In this document: positions 7,774 to 18,253 of the stretch, one piece after another
Layout: every line of letters begins with the position of its first letter
Numbering within the stretch: position 1 is the stretch's first letter
Assembly (NCBI GenBank): GCA_947624865.1
Contig: CANQMH010000005.1
Span: 1 to 47,842 of the forward strand
DNA length: 47,842 nucleotides
Source of the DNA: an uncultured Clostridia bacterium
GTDB taxonomy: Bacteria > Bacillota > Clostridia > Oscillospirales > Acutalibacteraceae
Reading direction: 5' to 3'
Program-made: the position numbers and the translations under genes
The notes under the pieces: model-generated
Databases searched by the model: none
What the model was told of the DNA's origin: nothing
Seen by the model: only the letters and a program-made list of their open reading frames with translations

Positions 7774-8637
7774 TTGAAAATAACAGATATGTTTTCAAAT
7801 AAAACAAAGACAATTCTTTCTTTTGAGGTGTTTCCTCCGAAAAAAAACTCTCCAATTGATTCTGTTTACAGCAAACTTGAGGAAATTTGTGGGTTAAAAC
7901 CCGACTTTATAAGCGTTACATACGGTGCAGGCGGTTCGGGAGAAAGAAGCCGTACCTGCGAAATTGCATCTAAAATAAAAAATGATTTCGGAGTTGAATC
8001 GGTCGCCCACCTTACTTGTGTAAACAGTACAAAGGCTGACATAGACGCACGTCTTGTTGAATTTAAAGAACACGGAATTGAAAATATTTTTGCTCTCAGG
8101 GGCGATTATATTGACGGTGCAGAGCCGCAAAAGAATTTTATATATGCAAGTGATTTGTGCGCCTATATCCGTACAAAGGGCGACTTTGACCTCAGCGGAG
8201 CCTGCTATCCTGAAGTACACAGCGAGGCTGCTGACGAGGTTGAAGATGTTTTGAACCTCAAAAAGAAAGTTGAGGCAGGAGCTGAACATTTGATAAGCCA
8301 GCTTTTTTTTGATAATTCATTATTTTACCGTTTTATTGAACGGACAAAAATTGCAGGAATTAACGTTCCGATTGAAGCGGGAATTATGCCCGTTACCAAT
8401 AAAAATCAAATCGAACAAATGGTGTCTATGTGCGGAGCAAGCTTGCCTGCAAAATTTTCAAAAATTATGCAAAAATACGGAAGCAAACCCGAGGCTCTGC
8501 GTGACGCAGGAATTGCATATGCCGTTGAGCAAATTGTTGATTTAATAGCAAACGGAGTTGACGGAATTCACCTTTATACGATGAACAATCCGTATGTTGC
8601 AAGAAAAATTACAGAGGCGGTTTCAAGATTATTATGA
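7774..8637 (+). CDS. metF: Methylenetetrahydrofolate reductase
   Basis: TILSFEVFPPKK, ISVTYGAGGSGERSRT, VAHLTCVN, NIFALRGD, GAEHLISQLFFDNSLFYRF. TTG start (7774) after GGTGG is the likely start. Confidence 0.93.
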   Translation: MKITDMFSNKTKTILSFEVFPPKKNSPIDSVYSKLEEICGLKPDFISVTYGAGGSGERSRTCEIASKIKNDFGVESVAHLTCVNSTKADIDARLVEFKEHGIENIFALRGDYIDGAEPQKNFIYASDLCAYIRTKGDFDLSGACYPEVHSEAADEVEDVLNLKKKVEAGAEHLISQLFFDNSLFYRFIERTKIAGINVPIEAGIMPVTNKNQIEQMVSMCGASLPAKFSKIMQKYGSKPEALRDAGIAYAVEQIVDLIANGVDGIHLYTMNNPYVARKITEAVSRLL

Positions 8638-9278
8638 TAACTCTTGATAAACTCAACCGCAAAGAGGCCGTGCGCTATCTCGGCGGGTCAGGAATTAAAC
8701 TCAATTACAGAATGGACAGTCTTATGGATGAATGTGAAAATGAAATTCTGAAAAAAGCAAGTCCGAAGTTTTTGTATATTGAAAAAGATTTGCCGTTTAG
8801 TGAGATTATGCAGGGCGATGATATTAAAAGACATCTCGAGGGCTGCGAAAAAGCTGTTTTAATGTGTGCAACACTTGGGGCGGAAATTGATAAGCTTATC
8901 CGCATAAGCCAGATTTCCGATATGGCGCGCGCGGTTGTTCTTGACAGTTTTGCAAGCGTTGCGATAGAGCAGGTCTGCTGTAAGGTTGATGAGCTGCTTG
9001 CGGAAAAATATGATGAATATTATATGACCTTCAGATTTAGTCCCGGTTACGGGGATTATCCGATTGAGCTTCAAAAGGACTTTTTAAAATTGCTTGACGC
9101 TCCCCGAAAAATCGGTCTTACAACAAATGATAATTATCTGCTGATGCCTGCAAAATCGGTTACGGCAGTTTTAGGGCTTTCAAAAACCCAAATAGAGCGC
9201 AGAAAACGCGGCTGTGCCGTTTGCAATATGCGAGACAAATGTCAATTCAGAAAGAACGGAGAACATTGTGGATTTTAA
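8634..9278 (+). CDS. Stand-alone MetH reactivation-domain protein (vitamin B12-dependent methionine synthase activation)
   Basis: RFSPGYGDYPIELQKDFLKLLDA...IGLTTNDNYLLMPAKSVTAVLGLS is the activation-domain signature; C-terminal Cys-rich tail. Confidence 0.85.
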   Translation: MITLDKLNRKEAVRYLGGSGIKLNYRMDSLMDECENEILKKASPKFLYIEKDLPFSEIMQGDDIKRHLEGCEKAVLMCATLGAEIDKLIRISQISDMARAVVLDSFASVAIEQVCCKVDELLAEKYDEYYMTFRFSPGYGDYPIELQKDFLKLLDAPRKIGLTTNDNYLLMPAKSVTAVLGLSKTQIERRKRGCAVCNMRDKCQFRKNGEHCGF

Positions 9279-11649
9279 AGGTTTTCTAAATGACCGAGAA
9301 TTTGTTCTGCTTGACGGAGCAATGGGTACGCTGATTCAAAAAAGCGGCGTAGAATACAAATCTGTGCCTGAAACTCTTAATATTTTAAATCCGGAGCTTA
9401 TTACTTCCTTTCATAAAGCGTACATTGATGCTGGAGCGGATATTGTATATTCAAATACATTCGGTGCTAATGCCTATAAGCTCAAAGAAAGCGGCTGCTC
9501 TGTTGATGAAATAATTTCTGCGGCGATAACCAATGCAAAAAATGCCGTTTTGGGAACGTCATCATTGGTGGCGCTTGACATAGGTCCTATAGGTCAGCTT
9601 CTTGAACCGGCAGGTTCATTGTCGTTTGACGAGGCGTACGAGTATTTTAAAGAGCAGATACTCGCAGGAAAAGAAGCCGATGTTATTGTTTTTGAAACGA
9701 TGACCGACCTTTATGAGCTTAAAGCCGCTGTACTTGCCGCAAAGGAAAACAGCGACAAGCCTATTATTGCAACTATGACATTTGAACGCAACGGCCGCAC
9801 ATTTACGGGCGTTTCTCCTGCTTCGGCGGCAGTAACTCTGACAGGTTTCGGGGTTGACGCAGTCGGAGTGAACTGTTCTCTCGGCCCCAATGAGCTTGAA
9901 CCTGTTGTGAGTGAAATTTCAAAATATACCGACTTGCCTATTGTTATAAAGGCAAATGCAGGACTTCCTGACCCAAACAGCAACGAATATGATATTATGC
10001 CCGACGATTTTGCAAAGTGCGTTGTTTCTTTGCTGAAGTACGGCGTAAAAATAATCGGAGGGTGTTGCGGAACGACTCCTGAGTATATTTCAAAAATTAA
10101 AGCAACACTTAAAAAAGAAAAGTACCGGCCTCAGAAAAAGTGTGTTGATACGACTGTTTGCAGTGCAAGTACCGTAGTAGAAATCAACGGACCGAGAATT
10201 ATCGGCGAGAGAATTAACCCTACAGGCAAAAAGCTGTTTAAGCAGGCGCTTGTTGATAATAACATCGACTATATTCTTACTCAGGCATTAAGTCAAGTGA
10301 GCGGCGGTGCGGAAATTCTTGATGTAAATGTGGGACATCCCGAAATAGATGAAAAAAAGATGATGGTGCGCGTACTTAAATCAATTCAGAGCGTGTGTGA
10401 CGCACCGCTTCAGATTGACTCTACAAAACCGGATGTTCTTGACGCAGGTTTAAGATATTATAACGGCAAGCCGATAATTAATTCGGTAAACGGAGAGGAA
10501 AAGAGCCTGAACGGCGTATTGCCGCTCGTTAAAAAATACGGTGCGTCGGTCGTGGGACTTACGCTTGACGAAAACGGAATCCCAAAAACTGCTGAGGGAA
10601 GATTTGAAATTGCAAAACGCATTGTAGAACGTGCCGAATCAATCGGTATTGATAGAAAAGACGTTTACATTGACTGCCTTACACTGACCGTATCAGCGGA
10701 ACAGGATGCCTGCCGTGAAACATTAAAAGCCCTGCACAGGGTAAAAACAGAGCTTGGTTGTAAAACCTGTCTGGGAGTTTCAAATATATCGTTCGGACTT
10801 CCGAATCGTGAGCTGGTAAACAGAACATTTCTCACAATGGCTCTTGAAGAGGGTCTTGACCTTCCGATAATCAACCCGAATGTTGAGTCAATGACAGGCG
10901 CTGTTCGCGCTTACAGAGTGCTTGCGGGAATCGATAAAAATTCAAAGGATTTTATAAATGAATATAATGACTCTCCCATTGTGGTCAGCACACCTAAAAC
11001 GACTGAAATTGATATTTTTACAGCTGTTTACAGCGGACTGAAAAACGAGGGAGCTTCTATTACTCAGAAACTTCTGGAAAGCACGGATGCAATGCAGATT
11101 GTAAATGAAATGCTTATTCCTGCGCTCGACAGGGTTGGAGAGGATTTTGAGAAAAATAAGATTTTTCTTCCACAGCTTATACAAAGCGCAAACACTGCGC
11201 AGGAGTGTTTTGAGGTTATAAAAAAGCATATTTCTGTGACGAGCGGCTCGCCTGTGAGCAAGGGCAAGATTATTCTTGCAACCGTAAAGGGCGACATACA
11301 CGATATAGGCAAGAATATTGTAAAAGTATTGCTTGATAACTACGGATATACCGTAGTTGATTTGGGCAGAGATGTTGACCCTCAGCTTATTGTTGATACT
11401 GCCGTTGAACAGAATATAAAAATGATTGGTCTTTCAGCTCTTATGACTACCACACTCAAAAGTATGGAAGAAACTATAAAACTCGTAAGACAAAGAAAAG
11501 AACTGCAAAACCCCGACGGCACAAGCAAGTGCGTTGTTTTTGTCGGAGGTGCAGTTCTCACAAAAGATTATGCTATGAAAATAGGAGCGGATTATTACTG
11601 TAAAGACGCAAAAGAAAGCGTTGATACGGCAAAATTGGTTTTGGGGTAA
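9268..11649 (+). CDS. metH: Cobalamin-dependent methionine synthase (Hcy, pterin and B12 domains; no activation domain)
   Basis: LLDGAMGTLIQKSG, NCSLGPNEL, GGCCGTTPEYI, GERINPTGKKLF, GDIHDIGKNIVKVLLDNYGYTVVDLGRDV. GTG start at 9268. Confidence 0.94.
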   Translation: MDFKGFLNDREFVLLDGAMGTLIQKSGVEYKSVPETLNILNPELITSFHKAYIDAGADIVYSNTFGANAYKLKESGCSVDEIISAAITNAKNAVLGTSSLVALDIGPIGQLLEPAGSLSFDEAYEYFKEQILAGKEADVIVFETMTDLYELKAAVLAAKENSDKPIIATMTFERNGRTFTGVSPASAAVTLTGFGVDAVGVNCSLGPNELEPVVSEISKYTDLPIVIKANAGLPDPNSNEYDIMPDDFAKCVVSLLKYGVKIIGGCCGTTPEYISKIKATLKKEKYRPQKKCVDTTVCSASTVVEINGPRIIGERINPTGKKLFKQALVDNNIDYILTQALSQVSGGAEILDVNVGHPEIDEKKMMVRVLKSIQSVCDAPLQIDSTKPDVLDAGLRYYNGKPIINSVNGEEKSLNGVLPLVKKYGASVVGLTLDENGIPKTAEGRFEIAKRIVERAESIGIDRKDVYIDCLTLTVSAEQDACRETLKALHRVKTELGCKTCLGVSNISFGLPNRELVNRTFLTMALEEGLDLPIINPNVESMTGAVRAYRVLAGIDKNSKDFINEYNDSPIVVSTPKTTEIDIFTAVYSGLKNEGASITQKLLESTDAMQIVNEMLIPALDRVGEDFEKNKIFLPQLIQSANTAQECFEVIKKHISVTSGSPVSKGKIILATVKGDIHDIGKNIVKVLLDNYGYTVVDLGRDVDPQLIVDTAVEQNIKMIGLSALMTTTLKSMEETIKLVRQRKELQNPDGTSKCVVFVGGAVLTKDYAMKIGADYYCKDAKESVDTAKLVLG

Positions 11650-11651
11650 AG

Positions 11652-12491
11652 TCAGTTGATATCAATCACGGTAATCTCGGCACAGTTATTTATTCTGGGA
11701 ACAGGATTTGAATTGCCTAAACCTGAGGAAATAATCATTTTTGTATCTTTGAAATCGAATTCACCTTTATCATATTTCGGGAAAAGTCCCTGATTAGGAG
11801 CAATAAGGCCTCCGATAAACGGAATCTGAATCAGCCCCCCGTGTGTGTGACCACAGAGTACCAAATCAATATCGCTGCCCTTTGCAATATCTCCTATGTA
11901 TTCGGGTTGGTGGTGAAGAAGAATAGAAAAATTGTCTTTGGATTTTTTACAGAAATCATCCCAAAAATATCGTTCGGGAGTTTCATAATCAGGGGCGTCA
12001 AAATCATAATAAGGAAAGTCGGATAAACCTCCGATCAGAATTTTTTCTTCATCCTTTTCAAATTCAATTAAGTCATTGTCAAGCATCAATGCGCCTGTAT
12101 TATTTATATCATTTTTAAAATCAAGCTTGTCGGAAAGTGCACGTTCATGATTGCCGAGAACGCAGTAGGTTGGCGCAATATCAGAAAACTGTGAGAGCAG
12201 TTCTTTCATAACGCTGTCATCATCAAAATAACGGGTTACCATATCGCCTCCGACTGCAATAAAATCGGGCGTTTGCTCTTTGATTTTACTTACAAGATCA
12301 CGGTTTTTATCTCCAAATTCCTTGTTATGTAAATCTGAAATAAAAACAAAGTGGAGTTTTGTATTTAGTTTTTCATTTTTAAATTTATAATTTTTAATTT
12401 CTAATGTATTTGTGCAGTAAATTCCATTAATTAAAAGGAAAACTAAAAAAATTATAAAGGAACAAATAATAATTATTTTAAATTTTTTCAA
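11652..12491 (-). CDS. Membrane-anchored metallophosphoesterase (YkuE-like)
   Basis: FISDLHNKEFGDKN, AVGGDMV, VLGNHE, LLHHQPEY, LVLCGHTHGGLIQIPFIGG. Confidence 0.88.
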   Translation of the reverse strand: MKKFKIIIICSFIIFLVFLLINGIYCTNTLEIKNYKFKNEKLNTKLHFVFISDLHNKEFGDKNRDLVSKIKEQTPDFIAVGGDMVTRYFDDDSVMKELLSQFSDIAPTYCVLGNHERALSDKLDFKNDINNTGALMLDNDLIEFEKDEEKILIGGLSDFPYYDFDAPDYETPERYFWDDFCKKSKDNFSILLHHQPEYIGDIAKGSDIDLVLCGHTHGGLIQIPFIGGLIAPNQGLFPKYDKGEFDFKDTKMIISSGLGNSNPVPRINNCAEITVIDIN

Positions 12492-12613
12492 TTTAAATCA
12501 CCTATTATTTTGCTTTATATGGATTATTATAATATTATATTAGTTTAATATTTACTCTTTGTCAAATATTAGGCTACAATTATGTCGCTTTTTGTGTTGT
12601 AAAAATATATATA

Positions 12614-12642
12614 TTGCGGTTGTATTTTTTTTATGATATAAT
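12614..12642 (+). promoter_or_regulatory. Sigma-A promoter at the start of the polysaccharide locus
   Basis: TTGCGG, 17-nt spacer, TATAAT. Confidence 0.65.
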
Positions 12643-12676
12643 TACGTTATATTTGAGCCTTCTGGAGGTATTAGTA

Positions 12677-13435
12677 TTGGAACTTGGGATTAAAAATAAA
12701 AATGTATTGATAGTGGGAGCCAGCAAAGGAATAGGAAGGGGCATTACATGTGCTTTTGCAGAAGAAAAGGCAAAAATAGTTGCTGTTGCCAGAACCGAAT
12801 CTCTTATGTCAGAAGTAAAAAACGAGTGTCTGAAGCTTGGCTGTCCGTCATTTGATTATGTAATTGAAGATATAATGAATTGTGATACAAAAAAATTTGC
12901 AGAAAATTTGATTGAGAAGTACGGCGATTTTGACATAGTTGTTCATAATGTCGGAGGCTCACTCATCAGCAGGAATCCGCTTGGAGGAGCAGATGAGTGG
13001 AATTATGCTTTGAAATTCAATGCAGTCGCCTCAATTGATATGAACAGTGTTTTAATTCCGCCTATGATTAACAAGAAATGGGGCAGAGTAATACAAATTT
13101 CATCTATTTCAGCAAAAATGCTCAGAGGAAATCCTCTTTATGCATCTGCAAAGGCGTTTCTTGACGCTTATGTTACAACTGTGGGACGCGCTCTTGCGCC
13201 GGATGGTGTGGTGCTCAGTTCAGTTCAGCCCGGTGCGGTTGCTTTTCCCGGTAGTTATTGGGATAATTATACAAGAACTGACCCTGCAAGATGCGAGGAT
13301 TTCTTGCGTCATCATCAGGCAGTAAACAGATTTGGCACCCCCAAAGAAATTGCTGATGTTGTATTATTTATGGCAAGTGAACAGGCATCATTTATGCCCG
13401 CTGCAATTGTTCCTGTTGACGGAGCAAATATGTAA
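12677..13435 (+). CDS. SDR family oxidoreductase
   Basis: VLIVGASKGIGRG, VHNVGGS, SSISAKMLRGNPLYASAKAF (YxxxK), PVDGANM. TTG start 12677 with SD TGGAGG; the 12614 start overlaps the promoter. Confidence 0.87.
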   Translation: MELGIKNKNVLIVGASKGIGRGITCAFAEEKAKIVAVARTESLMSEVKNECLKLGCPSFDYVIEDIMNCDTKKFAENLIEKYGDFDIVVHNVGGSLISRNPLGGADEWNYALKFNAVASIDMNSVLIPPMINKKWGRVIQISSISAKMLRGNPLYASAKAFLDAYVTTVGRALAPDGVVLSSVQPGAVAFPGSYWDNYTRTDPARCEDFLRHHQAVNRFGTPKEIADVVLFMASEQASFMPAAIVPVDGANM

Positions 13436-13460
13436 TTTTTAATCGGGGTATGATAGATTT

Positions 13461-14147
13461 ATGAAAAGACTTTTTGATATTGCCGCAAGCGGATTTGGCT
13501 TGATTTTGTTATCACCGATATTTTTGATTTTGTCGGTAATGATAATTATTGACAGCCCCGGAGGGGTATTTTTCAGAGGTCCGCGCATCGGAAAAAACGG
13601 AAAAACATTCAGAATATTTAAGTTTCGATCAATGGTAAAGGACTGCGAGGGAAAAGGTAAGTGGAACGTAGGAGACAATGACGACAGAATAACAAGAATA
13701 GGTCATTTTTTAAGAAAAACGAAGCTTGATGAAATTCCTCAGCTTATTAATGTGTTTATCGGTGATATGAGTTTTGTCGGTCCGCGCCCTGAGCTTAAGG
13801 TTTACGTTGATATGTACACTGATGAAGAGAAGCGAATACTTGATTTGAAACCCGGAATTACAGATTATGCAAGCATGGTTAATATCGCTCAGTTTGAAAC
13901 TTTTACAAAAGCAGTTGATCCGGATGAAGCGTATTTAAAATACATAAGGCCCCTCAAGCTTAAATTACAGCTTTACTATAGAGACAATCATTCATTTTTT
14001 GGAGATATCAGATTGATATTTTGGACAATTTATAAAGTGCTTACACATTCAGAAAAAATACCTAAAGAAATTATGCCTATTGTTGAGAAGCATACAGTGT
14101 ATGTTATGGAACTTAACAGCACAAACGGAGATTTTGTAGCAGTATAA
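13461..14147 (+). CDS. Priming sugar transferase (polyprenyl-phosphate phosphoglycosyltransferase)
   Basis: MKRLFDIAASGFGLILLSPIF, GPRIGKNGKTFRIFKFRSMV, KLDEIPQLINVFIGDMSFVGPRPEL. Confidence 0.93.
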   Translation: MKRLFDIAASGFGLILLSPIFLILSVMIIIDSPGGVFFRGPRIGKNGKTFRIFKFRSMVKDCEGKGKWNVGDNDDRITRIGHFLRKTKLDEIPQLINVFIGDMSFVGPRPELKVYVDMYTDEEKRILDLKPGITDYASMVNIAQFETFTKAVDPDEAYLKYIRPLKLKLQLYYRDNHSFFGDIRLIFWTIYKVLTHSEKIPKEIMPIVEKHTVYVMELNSTNGDFVAV

Positions 14148-14185
14148 TTGATATTAGTTCGCAAGATTTATATTCGGAGTTTTTA

Positions 14186-15322
14186 ATGGAGTTATTAATG
14201 ATAGTTTATTGGTCGATGCTTTTGTGGGTGCCGCTTGTTTATTTTGTATATTCTCTAAATTATAAAGAAGAAATAATGCTCACGGATTATAATATACAGC
14301 AGGGAATTCAAAAAAAGTTACCTATTGCATACGCGATAATAATATTCGGATATTTTATCTTCTGGATTGGTATGAGAAAATATGTTGCTGATACAACGAC
14401 TTATATTGGTATGTTTAATTTAATATCACCGGATTTTTCAACTGCGTGGAGTGAAATTAACTGGGAAGGCAAAAGTCCGGGGTTTGATATTTTTAATATA
14501 ATTTTCAAATGTTTTATTTCTCAGAATTACCAATGGTGGCTTATGACTATATCCATAATTTCCGGCGCTTGTGTTATGGTAGTTTTGAGAAAGTATTCTG
14601 TTGACTTTTTTTTCAGTTCTTTTTTGTTTATAACATTATTGACTTTTACATGGATGATGAACGGAATGCGTCAGTTTATATGTGTTGCCATTCTGTTTTT
14701 ATGTTGTGACTGGATAAAAGACGGAAAATTAGTTAAGTTTGTAATAGCGGTATTAATATTATCTACATTTCATATGACTGCACTTTTAATGATTCCTGTT
14801 TATTTTGTTGCCCGAAGCAAGCCGTGGAAAGGTAAAATAGGTTTATTTATTATTGGTATTATACTTATCTGTATATTTGCCGAACCATTTTTTAACGGTG
14901 TTGACAGTGCTTTAGGCAATACGGCGTATTCAGGTCAAACAGCGCAGTTTGAGATGGATAACGGAGTTAATCCGCTTAGAGTGTTGTTGTATGTAATCCC
15001 TCCGGTGGTTGCATATATAAAGAGAGAAGAACTTTCTGAATATTATGAGAAATATCCGATATTGCCAATATGTATTAATATGTCACTTATTACGGCTGCT
15101 TTTTATTTTTTAGGTATGTTCACCAGTGGTATTCTTATTGGCAGGCTTCCGATATATTGTGAATTGTATGATTTAATTTTAATTCCGTTTTTATTGCATA
15201 CCTGTGTAAGCAAGGAAAGCAGAAGAATAGTTCAGCCGATTATTATTTGCGTTTTGTTATTGTATTTTTATTTGACAGGACCTACTTACTACAATAGTGA
15301 TTTAACGAGAGCATTATATTAG
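14186..15322 (+). CDS. EpsG-like polysaccharide polymerase (Wzy-like)
   Basis: Polytopic membrane protein with RKYVADTTTYIGMF and WMMNGMRQFICVAILF, as in the EpsG family. Confidence 0.8.
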   Translation: MELLMIVYWSMLLWVPLVYFVYSLNYKEEIMLTDYNIQQGIQKKLPIAYAIIIFGYFIFWIGMRKYVADTTTYIGMFNLISPDFSTAWSEINWEGKSPGFDIFNIIFKCFISQNYQWWLMTISIISGACVMVVLRKYSVDFFFSSFLFITLLTFTWMMNGMRQFICVAILFLCCDWIKDGKLVKFVIAVLILSTFHMTALLMIPVYFVARSKPWKGKIGLFIIGIILICIFAEPFFNGVDSALGNTAYSGQTAQFEMDNGVNPLRVLLYVIPPVVAYIKREELSEYYEKYPILPICINMSLITAAFYFLGMFTSGILIGRLPIYCELYDLILIPFLLHTCVSKESRRIVQPIIICVLLLYFYLTGPTYYNSDLTRALY

Positions 15323-15330
15323 GAGGATAT

Positions 15331-16359
15331 ATGAATACAATAAGCGGCGGAAAACTAAAATTTATTTCATATGCATATGCGATAGGTGCAATTTTGGTTG
15401 TTCTTGGTCATTCTACACCTACAGGTAACTCTGATTTACCTATATTTGTAGATAAAATAAGAACATTTATATATTGTTTTCATATGCCGCTATTCTTTTT
15501 TATAGCAGGGTTTCTGTTAAAATATACAACTGACAAAAATAAGAAACCCTATGGGAGATTTATTAAAAACAAAGCCATTCGTTTTTTAACACCTTATTTT
15601 GTTTTATCGGCAATAGGAATATTACCTAAGATTCTGCTTGCTAATTTTGTTAATGATGATGTTTCATTTGACATACACTATGTATTTGAAACAATATTTG
15701 ATCCACGGCTTAATGTTTGGGGCCATTTTTGGTTTTTGCCGACATTGTTATTTATATATGTGATATCATATTTAATTTTAAAGTGTTATAATCATAAAAT
15801 TTTGTATTGCTTATTATTAGTATTAGTTTTCATATTGGCTGTTTTTCCAATTGATTCAGACTGGTTTGCAATAAAGGATATATGCACTGAATTGATATAT
15901 TTTTGTATAGGTATATTTTCATGTAATTATATTGTAGAAAATCGACATAAAATATTCAGACTTCCAAATGCAATGTCTTCTATAATAATTGCAATTATAT
16001 ATTATGTATATATGACAGTTAATAATTTTTTTTGGCAGAATTGGATAAGAAATATATCAGTAATTATAATTGCTTTTTTGATGATTTATGCAATATTGTA
16101 TTTTTCTATTTTGTTTGAACAAAAGGGTAACAAATGGCTTGATGTTCTTGATGGAAAAACATTTTCAATTTACATATTATCCTGGCCGTGTCAGGCGGCT
16201 GTGGAAGTATTTTTAAACAGGGTGCTGCAAATGTATTGGTATATTACTTTGCCTGTTATGTTTATGGCAGGTTTAATAATTCCTTTGTTGTTTCTGCATT
16301 TTTATAAAAAACTAAAGCATCAACCTAAATTTGTAAATCTTGTATTTGGAGTAAATTAA
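15331..16359 (+). CDS. Acyltransferase family 3 membrane protein
   Basis: ILVVLGHSTP, FIYCFHMPLFFFIAGFLLK, GHFWFLPTLLF. Confidence 0.85.
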   Translation: MNTISGGKLKFISYAYAIGAILVVLGHSTPTGNSDLPIFVDKIRTFIYCFHMPLFFFIAGFLLKYTTDKNKKPYGRFIKNKAIRFLTPYFVLSAIGILPKILLANFVNDDVSFDIHYVFETIFDPRLNVWGHFWFLPTLLFIYVISYLILKCYNHKILYCLLLVLVFILAVFPIDSDWFAIKDICTELIYFCIGIFSCNYIVENRHKIFRLPNAMSSIIIAIIYYVYMTVNNFFWQNWIRNISVIIIAFLMIYAILYFSILFEQKGNKWLDVLDGKTFSIYILSWPCQAAVEVFLNRVLQMYWYITLPVMFMAGLIIPLLFLHFYKKLKHQPKFVNLVFGVN

Positions 16360-16388
16360 CTACTTTATGTGAGTATGGAGGAATATAT

Positions 16389-17324
16389 ATGACAAGCAAA
16401 GCTCTTGCGTGGCTAATACGTCGTCATGGAATTGAAATGACACATTTGTCGGGAGGCAGTCATATAGGCGCAATTTTGTCAGTAGCAGATATAATGGGCG
16501 TGCTTTATACCGATATTTTAAATTTTGATATAAATAATCCCAATTGGGATGGGAGGGATCGTTTTATCTTAAGCAAAGGACATGCAGGTGCGTCTGTTTA
16601 TGCGGCTATAGCTGAAAACGGTTTTTTCCCTGTTGAGGAGCTTAAAACTCATTATGCTAACGGCAGCAGACTTTCAGGACATGTTTCACATCATCTTCCC
16701 GGAATTGATTTTTCAACCGGCTCACTTGGTCACGGACTTCCTGTAGCAGCAGGTCGTGCGCTTGCAGCAAAGCAGGATGGAAAGTCTTTCCGTTCGTTTG
16801 TTGTTTTGGGTGACGGAGAATGTAATGAGGGTTCGGTTTGGGAAGCGGCAGAGTTTGCCAATCATTACAAGCTTGATAATCTTGTGGCAATTGTTGACCA
16901 CAACCATATGCAGAGCCTTGACTATTGCAATAATACGCTTGAGGTTGATATGGCTAAACGCTGGGCAGGATTTGGTTGGAATGTAATTGAAGTTTACGGA
17001 CACGATCACGATGCTTTGAGAAGTGCATTAAAAGATACGTCAAATTCTGAGCATAAACCTACGGTGGTAATTGCACATACCGTTAAGGGCAAGGGCGTTT
17101 CATTTATGGAAATGGACATCCTCTGGCACTACAGATTTCCTCACAATGGTTGGGAGTATAACTGTGCGGTAAATGAGCTTCATAAAGTAAAGCCTGATGA
17201 AGTAACAGATCCGTACACACCGAACGGCTGTCCCGAAACTACGGCAGAACCTGAAAATTGCAGACATACAGTTTCTGAAACTTATAATCCAACATATTAC
17301 ACAAGGGAGATAGAAGACAGATGA
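16389..17324 (+). CDS. Transketolase, N-terminal (ThDP-binding) subunit
   Basis: RDRFILSKGHAGASVYAA, GSLGHGLPVAAGRALAAK, LGDGECNEGSVWEAA...NLVAIVDHN. Confidence 0.93.
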   Translation: MTSKALAWLIRRHGIEMTHLSGGSHIGAILSVADIMGVLYTDILNFDINNPNWDGRDRFILSKGHAGASVYAAIAENGFFPVEELKTHYANGSRLSGHVSHHLPGIDFSTGSLGHGLPVAAGRALAAKQDGKSFRSFVVLGDGECNEGSVWEAAEFANHYKLDNLVAIVDHNHMQSLDYCNNTLEVDMAKRWAGFGWNVIEVYGHDHDALRSALKDTSNSEHKPTVVIAHTVKGKGVSFMEMDILWHYRFPHNGWEYNCAVNELHKVKPDEVTDPYTPNGCPETTAEPENCRHTVSETYNPTYYTREIEDR

Positions 17325-18253
17325 GAGATACTGTAATTCGTACATTAATCGAACTTGGGAAAAAAGATAAAAATATTGAGCTGATAACTGGTGATTTGGG
17401 ATTTGGAGTACTCAAAAGTTTTTGGGAAACACTTCCCAATCAATTTGTAAACGCAGGCATAGCCGAGCAGAATATGACTGGAGTTGCCGCTGGAATGGCT
17501 CTTGAAGGCAAAAAAGTTTTTACTTACTCAATCGGAAACTTTCCAACTCTTCGTTGCCTTGAACAAGTTAGAAACGACTGTGCGTATCATAATGCAAATG
17601 TAAATGTAATTTGTGTTGGAGGCGGATATGTTTACGGTTCGCTCGGAATGAGCCATCATGCTACCGAAGATATTGCTATTCTTCGTGCTTTGCCTGATGT
17701 AACTGTAATTTGTCCGGGAGACCCTGTTGAAGCAGAGCTTGCAACTAAAAAAATTGCAGAAACTGACGGAACCTGCTATTTAAGACTTGGCAGAGGCGGA
17801 GAAAAGGTTGTAAATACGCAGATAAAAGAATTTGAAATAGGCAAGGCCTATAAACTTAGAGAGGCGAAGAATTTGCCGAAAAGAGTTGCTGTTTTTTCAA
17901 CCGGAGCAATTCTTGAGGAAACATCAAAGGCCTGCGATATGCTTGAAGAACAGGGAATTGCAGTTGAGCAATACAGCTTTCCTACAGTAAAGCCGATAGA
18001 TAAGGCTGTGATTGAGGATTGTGCAAACAGATTTGAAAACATATTTACAGTTGAAGAGCATAATATAGTTGGTGGCTTTGGAGGAGCGGTTGCAGAAGTA
18101 CTTGCAGAGTGCGGCGGAAAGTCTAAGCTCCACAGGATAGGAATTAATGATTTCTACTGCATTGAAGTCGGCAATCAGTCTTATTTGAGAGAACAAGTGG
18201 GTATTAATGCAGAAAGTATTACTAATAAGGTAAAGGGCGTTTTTGGTGAGTAA
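17321..18253 (+). CDS. Transketolase, C-terminal subunit
   Basis: NAGIAEQNMTGVAAGMALEGKKVFTYSIGNF, GMSHHATEDIAILRALP; overlaps the N subunit by 4 nt (ATGA). Confidence 0.92.
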   Translation: MRDTVIRTLIELGKKDKNIELITGDLGFGVLKSFWETLPNQFVNAGIAEQNMTGVAAGMALEGKKVFTYSIGNFPTLRCLEQVRNDCAYHNANVNVICVGGGYVYGSLGMSHHATEDIAILRALPDVTVICPGDPVEAELATKKIAETDGTCYLRLGRGGEKVVNTQIKEFEIGKAYKLREAKNLPKRVAVFSTGAILEETSKACDMLEEQGIAVEQYSFPTVKPIDKAVIEDCANRFENIFTVEEHNIVGGFGGAVAEVLAECGGKSKLHRIGINDFYCIEVGNQSYLREQVGINAESITNKVKGVFGE

